From Candidatus Falkowiibacteriota bacterium (lineage in GTDB: Bacteria > Patescibacteriota > Patescibacteriia > Patescibacteriales > UBA12465): a stretch of 6,963 bases of DNA. Under the pieces are notes generated by a model that was not told where the DNA came from, did no database searches, and saw nothing but the letters and a program-made list of their open reading frames with translations. Location of the stretch: positions 1 through 6,963 of the forward strand of contig JAPLVX010000014.1 in NCBI GenBank assembly GCA_026396945.1. The letters are read 5' to 3'. This document shows, one piece after another, positions 4,206-6,963 of the stretch. How positions within the stretch are numbered: position 1 is the first letter of the stretch; every line of letters begins with the position of its first letter. A program made the translations under genes and the position numbers.

Positions 4206-6104
4206 TTACGGAGTCGAACTGGCGCTTATTATTGGCGTGCTTGAGCTCGGGGTGGAATCTAAAAGGGGACTACTAGAGGCAGTACTACTATTTGTGCTGG
4301 TGGCGGTGCTACTAGCGACGCCAATTAAGCAAACTTCCTGCCAAGGAACATAATGCGAAGAGAAGCGGACCTTCTTTTCGGTGTCGGCGCTAGAAGTAGC
4401 GCTCTGAGAATAGATTACCTTGTAATCAAAATAAGCGTCGGCGCCGTTATGCGCTTTTTCTGTGCATTTCTTTTCGCCTGGCTTTAAATCCGTACTGGCG
4501 ACGATTCTGGTCGCTTCCGGTTTTACTATATTATAAATAGTCGGTTTACTAATAAAAACCTGGCGACCGTCTTTAACTCCCCAGAAATCAAAATAAAGAT
4601 CATTTTTTTCGATTCGCGCTTGGATTAAAATATAATTACCCGTGTCGTTAATAAATCTGACGTCCGGCTGGGGAATATAAATGGCTGCATCCATACCAGC
4701 TGGTTCGTAATAGACAACTCGATAAGAATGATTATGCCGCTCGGTTATGGGTAAACCGCTTTCAATCGCTGACCTAAAGACCGTTGTCCCGATTTGGCAT
4801 AAGCCACCGCCATATTCCGGGATAGTTTTATTATTCTTTATTACTAGTTCTGGCAAGTAGCCGGTGGAAGCGTCGACGTTCCCCAGAATTTTTACTAAAC
4901 TAAATTCTTCGTCCGGCTTAATAAGTAAGCCATTTAAAGCGGCGGCGCCAACTTGAATATTATGACGGCGGTTAGCGGGCGAGCCGGCAAAATTAGAATG
5001 GCCGGTGCCAATTATTTCTTGAATATTAAAATTATTAGTTGGGTTCAAACTGTCGGTCTTTACAACATCGACGATAAGAGCGACTGAATTCTGGCCGCTT
5101 TTGATAAAATCGGCTTGGATTTTAGCGGCGCTATTATCGATATTCAGTTTCTGGCCGTCAGTCCCAGTCTGCCAGTTAGCTAGGCGAGCATTAACCATAG
5201 AGAAGCGAGGCAAAACAACTTCTTTGTCTAAATCAGGCGCTATGGTTTCTTTCAAAAACTCTTTAATTTTATCTAAATCTAGAGTCAGATAAAAATTATT
5301 ATTCTCGCCGCTCGATCTCAGCCAAGTGGCTAGTTTTTCCGGTTTGATTGTCCAAGTCTGGCCATTGAAATTAAGAATTAAGTCTCCCCGGCCGAGGATT
5401 TTTTTAGCCTCTGGTTCTAAATTGGGTAAATCTTTTTGTGTTACAGTTGGGTAGTCAGTTTCCGACTTCATAGAAATGTCTGGATTGCGGAGTTGTTGCA
5501 AATTAACTTCGACTTCACTTATCGCTAATTCATAATTGAGTTTTTTTCCGATTTTTTCTGGTTCGACCTGGAAATCAGAATTTTTGTCTGAAGAAATTTT
5601 GAAAATGGCATTAGTGGCCGCGATTTCTTGATCTTGAAAATTATCTTTTAGAATTTTAGTTAAATTATCAGTGTTCAGCTGATAAGTAAAAGGAAATATT
5701 TTATCTTTTAATAAGGTTCGTAGGCGGTAACTGAGATAAGCTCCGAAATTATCCCCCTGGCTTTTATAAATTTCTTGCAAACTAGCCTCCGGATCTAAAG
5801 AGAAGATATCATAGGCATAGCCGTCGGGGCCAGCCGTTATCGCCGGCTCAACCGTGATTCTCTTATTATTATATTCAAACCTTAAGCCTTGATCATCTAT
5901 TTTTTCCGCGGCGGTTTTTACTAAATCTAAAGCGGCGGTTTTTTTAAGGCCGCTTAAATTATGCGCGCCTAGGTAGGTCCGAGGATAGATTCGATCTTTA
6001 TAACCGAGCCAAGAGGAGTATAAAACGAGTGAAGCAATCCCCAAAACAAGGATTAAAAAAATGACCACGCTGATAATGATTTTAGATTTCGCTGGCTTGG
6101 CCAT
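4206..6104 (-). CDS. VanW-domain cell-envelope protein with N-terminal membrane anchor
   Basis: This 632-residue protein has a short basic N-terminus and one membrane helix (about 9-31), so the bulk should be extracellular. Residues about 35-350 look like tandem putative peptidoglycan-binding modules of the type that often precede VanW or YkuD domains. The VanW domain covers about 366-509 and includes the signature IPEYGGGLCQIGTTVFRSA (428-446) with its conserved Cys436, and a downstream ERHNHS-YRVVYYEPAGMDAAI segment (455-475). A further domain of about 80 residues holds two more cysteines (547, 592), which could form a disulfide outside the cell. The tail (597-632) is almost entirely Ser/Thr/Ala/Pro with no sorting motif. 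The VanW domain is named after a vancomycin-resistance cluster but its activity is not established; a wall-related role is likely and antibiotic resistance is not implied. It lies 43 bases after hsp20 and has no clear Shine-Dalgarno site. Confidence 0.92.
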   Translation of the reverse strand: MAKPAKSKIIISVVIFLILVLGIASLVLYSSWLGYKDRIYPRTYLGAHNLSGLKKTAALDLVKTAAEKIDDQGLRFEYNNKRITVEPAITAGPDGYAYDIFSLDPEASLQEIYKSQGDNFGAYLSYRLRTLLKDKIFPFTYQLNTDNLTKILKDNFQDQEIAATNAIFKISSDKNSDFQVEPEKIGKKLNYELAISEVEVNLQQLRNPDISMKSETDYPTVTQKDLPNLEPEAKKILGRGDLILNFNGQTWTIKPEKLATWLRSSGENNNFYLTLDLDKIKEFLKETIAPDLDKEVVLPRFSMVNARLANWQTGTDGQKLNIDNSAAKIQADFIKSGQNSVALIVDVVKTDSLNPTNNFNIQEIIGTGHSNFAGSPANRRHNIQVGAAALNGLLIKPDEEFSLVKILGNVDASTGYLPELVIKNNKTIPEYGGGLCQIGTTVFRSAIESGLPITERHNHSYRVVYYEPAGMDAAIYIPQPDVRFINDTGNYILIQARIEKNDLYFDFWGVKDGRQVFISKPTIYNIVKPEATRIVASTDLKPGEKKCTEKAHNGADAYFDYKVIYSQSATSSADTEKKVRFSSHYVPWQEVCLIGVASSTATSTNSSTASSSPLLDSTPSSSTPIISASSTP

Positions 6105-6147
6105 ACTTTTATAAAGTGATTTGTTTTATTTAATTTTTTCTTTATTA

Positions 6148-6576
6148 TTAATCAGAATCTTCTTCTTGAACTTCGATCCTGATTGGTTCAGTTTTAACTT
6201 TCTCCAAAGAAATGGTTAAAATCCCATTTTCTAGAATCGCTTCGATTTTTTTGGAATCAACCTCCGCCGGCAGAATAATCGAGCGCGAAAAATTTCCCCA
6301 ATAGCACTCCCTAAATAGATAGTCATCATCGCTAACCGAACCAACGACTTGGCGGTGACCCTTAATACTCAATAAATCATGATGCAGGGAAATTTTCAAA
6401 TCTTCCGGTTTAACGCCGGCAATGGTTGACTTGATGATAATTTTATTTGGAGTTTGATAAACGTCGATTGCGAGTTGGCCCTCCATCTGTTCATTTTCAC
6501 TCCAGCCGCTTGAATCAGCCGGGGATTCCTCGACAAAATTATTTTTTGGTTCCGAACTTTTGAATATTTTAAGCAT
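6148..6576 (-). CDS. Hsp20/alpha-crystallin family small heat-shock protein
   Basis: This 142-residue protein is a typical small ATP-independent chaperone that binds unfolding proteins in the cytoplasm and forms oligomers. A variable, hydrophilic N-terminal arm (1-32) precedes the alpha-crystallin domain (about 33-127). That domain has the start pattern GQLAIDVYQTPNKIIIKSTIAGVKPEDL (in parts, 33-60), the FRECYWGNFSRSIILP strand region (88-103), and the family signature A-x3-N-G-I-L (113-120). The C-terminal IRIEV (132-136) matches the I-x-I/V tail motif used in oligomerisation. The ATG start follows an AT-rich region with a TATAGA-like -10 box on the minus strand but no good -35 and no Shine-Dalgarno site. 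No CIRCE heat-shock operator is seen. The upstream neighbour is tRNA-Val with its terminator, so transcription probably begins here and may run into the VanW gene. Confidence 0.95.
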   Translation of the reverse strand: MLKIFKSSEPKNNFVEESPADSSGWSENEQMEGQLAIDVYQTPNKIIIKSTIAGVKPEDLKISLHHDLLSIKGHRQVVGSVSDDDYLFRECYWGNFSRSIILPAEVDSKKIEAILENGILTISLEKVKTEPIRIEVQEEDSD

Positions 6577-6635
6577 ACTTATTTGATTAACTGTCTATAA
6601 TTTACCAGGATTTGAGATAAAAGTAAATATTAATA

Positions 6636-6671
6636 AATAAAAACAAGCCTCTGGTCTGGCCTGTTTTTATT
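6636..6671 (-). terminator. Intrinsic terminator of tRNA-Val
   Basis: Read on the minus strand, AATAAAAACAGGCC pairs with GGCTTGTTTTTATT around an 8-base loop. One position is G-U on this strand but A/C on the other, so the stem is built for the minus strand. A T-rich tail follows. It begins directly at the tRNA CCA end and separates the tRNA from hsp20. Confidence 0.82.
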
Positions 6672-6747
6672 GGTGGACCCGGCCCGATTCGAACGGGCGG
6701 CCTTTACGATGTCAACGTAACGCTCTAACCAACTGAGCTATATGCCC
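6671..6747 (-). tRNA. tRNA-Val (anticodon GAC), CCA encoded, weak acceptor stem
   Basis: The minus strand gives a 77-base cloverleaf: D stem GCTC/GAGC with an AGTTGGTTA loop; anticodon stem TTACG/CGTAA with loop TTGACAT, so the anticodon is GAC (valine, reading GTC/GTT); variable region AGGCC; T stem GCCCG/CGGGC with loop TTCGAAT; discriminator A and an encoded CCA. All inner stems are perfect. The acceptor arms GGGCATA and CGGGTCC fit badly: G-C, G-C, G-U, C-G, A/G mismatch, U-G, A/C mismatch. This leaves only three Watson-Crick pairs. A G3-U70 wobble, known as the alanine identity signal, is included. The promoter and terminator look intact, so it may be expressed; a pseudogene or a sequence error in one arm is the alternative. 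Confidence 0.88.
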
Positions 6748-6764
6748 GAGAGTTGCGTACTTTT

Positions 6765-6792
6765 ATTATACCTAGCTAAACTATTTTTACAA
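6765..6792 (-). promoter_or_regulatory. Promoter of tRNA-Val
   Basis: On the minus strand TTGTAA (6787-6792) and a perfect TATAAT (6765-6770) are spaced by 16 bases. The tRNA 5' end lies 17 bases past the -10 box, leaving a leader of about 10 bases. The -35 box sits inside the last codons of the upstream gene and that gene's stop codon lies between the two boxes. Confidence 0.75.
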
Positions 6793-6808
6793 GCATTTTT
6801 TTAGCTAG
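6772..6808. repeat. 9-bp inverted repeat across the tRNA promoter
   Basis: CTAGCTAAA (6772-6780) and TTTAGCTAG (6800-6808) are exact reverse complements separated by 19 bases. The arms flank the -35 box and one abuts the -10 box. The same bases encode the end of the upstream gene. A hairpin at the 3' end of that transcript or an operator are both possible. Confidence 0.6.
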
Positions 6809-6963
6809 TTCTATTATCTCGGTCTGGGCATTTATAAGGTCGCGGTTAATTTTTATTTTTATGGCCTTGATTGCTCCCGTCGGCTCATAATTCTGGAATA
6901 TTTCCCGAAGATTAATATTTTTAACTGAATAAATTAAAGCCCTAGTTTCGTCTTTAGTTTCGC
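6776..6963 (-). CDS. Unrecognised protein, C-terminal fragment (5' end outside window)
   Basis: On the minus strand an open frame enters from the right edge and ends with TAG at 6776-6778, giving 61 visible residues that start ETKDETRALIYSVKNINLRE and end LAKKMLVKIV. It is the only minus-strand frame open across the right edge of the window. The composition (alternating hydrophobic and charged residues, rich in Lys/Ile/Glu/Asn) is that of a soluble alpha/beta protein with a C-terminal amphipathic helix. I cannot name the family from this fragment. The gene ends inside the tRNA-Val promoter, with no room for a separate terminator beyond the inverted repeat at 6772-6808. Confidence 0.6.
   Translation of the reverse strand, partial: ETKDETRALIYSVKNINLREIFQNYEPTGAIKAIKIKINRDLINAQTEIIELAKKMLVKIV

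Noticed and set aside
4129..4353. Plus-strand frame of 74 codons with a hydrophobic stretch
   Set aside because: Overlaps the shared terminator and the Ser/Thr-codon tail of the VanW gene; the hydrophobic appearance comes from reading that tail in antisense.
5101..5292. Plus-strand frame of 63 codons
   Set aside because: Lies inside the VanW gene on the opposite strand, with no supporting signals.
1..6963. CRISPR array, insertion sequence or rRNA
   Set aside because: No regularly spaced repeat array, no transposase-like frame and no rRNA sequence was seen on either strand.

Overview
The window looks like a compact, AT-rich bacterial chromosome segment, most likely from a Patescibacteria/CPR-type or similarly reduced genome. 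This is inferred from the gene mix (single-chain GlyRS, stand-alone ComEC-type MBL hydrolase, membrane-anchored VanW protein with a Ser/Thr tail, tiny Lys/Ala-rich basic protein), from short gaps, and from poor ribosome binding sites on most genes. It is not proven by any single marker. TGA ends glyS and no real gene contains an internal TGA, so the TGA=Gly code of some CPR lineages does not apply here.

Left part, plus strand: the 3' end of argS (1-375), then glyS (443-1855), separated by a small AT-rich tandem repeat. glyS ends in a strong terminator (1901-1925). A new promoter (TTGCCA-17-TATAAT) follows and drives a 42-residue histone-H1-like basic protein (2061-2189). Two thirds or more of that protein is a perfect 51-bp tandem duplication, and it has by far the best Shine-Dalgarno site in the window. 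Next is a membrane-anchored metallo-beta-lactamase-fold protein of the ComEC C-terminal type (2338-3198).

Middle part: the 484-base gap 3199-3682 is the most interesting stretch. It holds a consensus promoter (TTGACA-17-TATATT), then a ~160-nt element whose ends form a long imperfect inverted repeat finishing in a T-run (a candidate structured ncRNA, or a MITE-like element). After that come a pair of ~21-bp direct repeats, a second consensus promoter (TTGACA-17-TATAGT) and a ~95-nt leader with mutually exclusive hairpins in front of an unrecognised 132-residue gene (3683-4081). A bidirectional terminator (4145-4172) separates this gene from the convergent genes on the right.

Right part, minus strand, read from right to left: the 3' end of an unrecognised gene (6776-6963), a tRNA-Val(GAC) with its own promoter and terminator, an Hsp20 small heat-shock protein (6148-6576), and a large VanW-domain cell-envelope protein (4206-6104). 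hsp20 and the VanW gene are 43 bases apart and may be cotranscribed. The tRNA-Val gene has an unusually poor acceptor stem.

Functionally the window mixes translation genes (argS, glyS, tRNA-Val), nucleoid or RNA binding (basic protein), stress (Hsp20), envelope (VanW) and a possible DNA-uptake-related hydrolase. It does not form one pathway. The candidate novelty is the small unknown gene and its RNA-rich upstream region.
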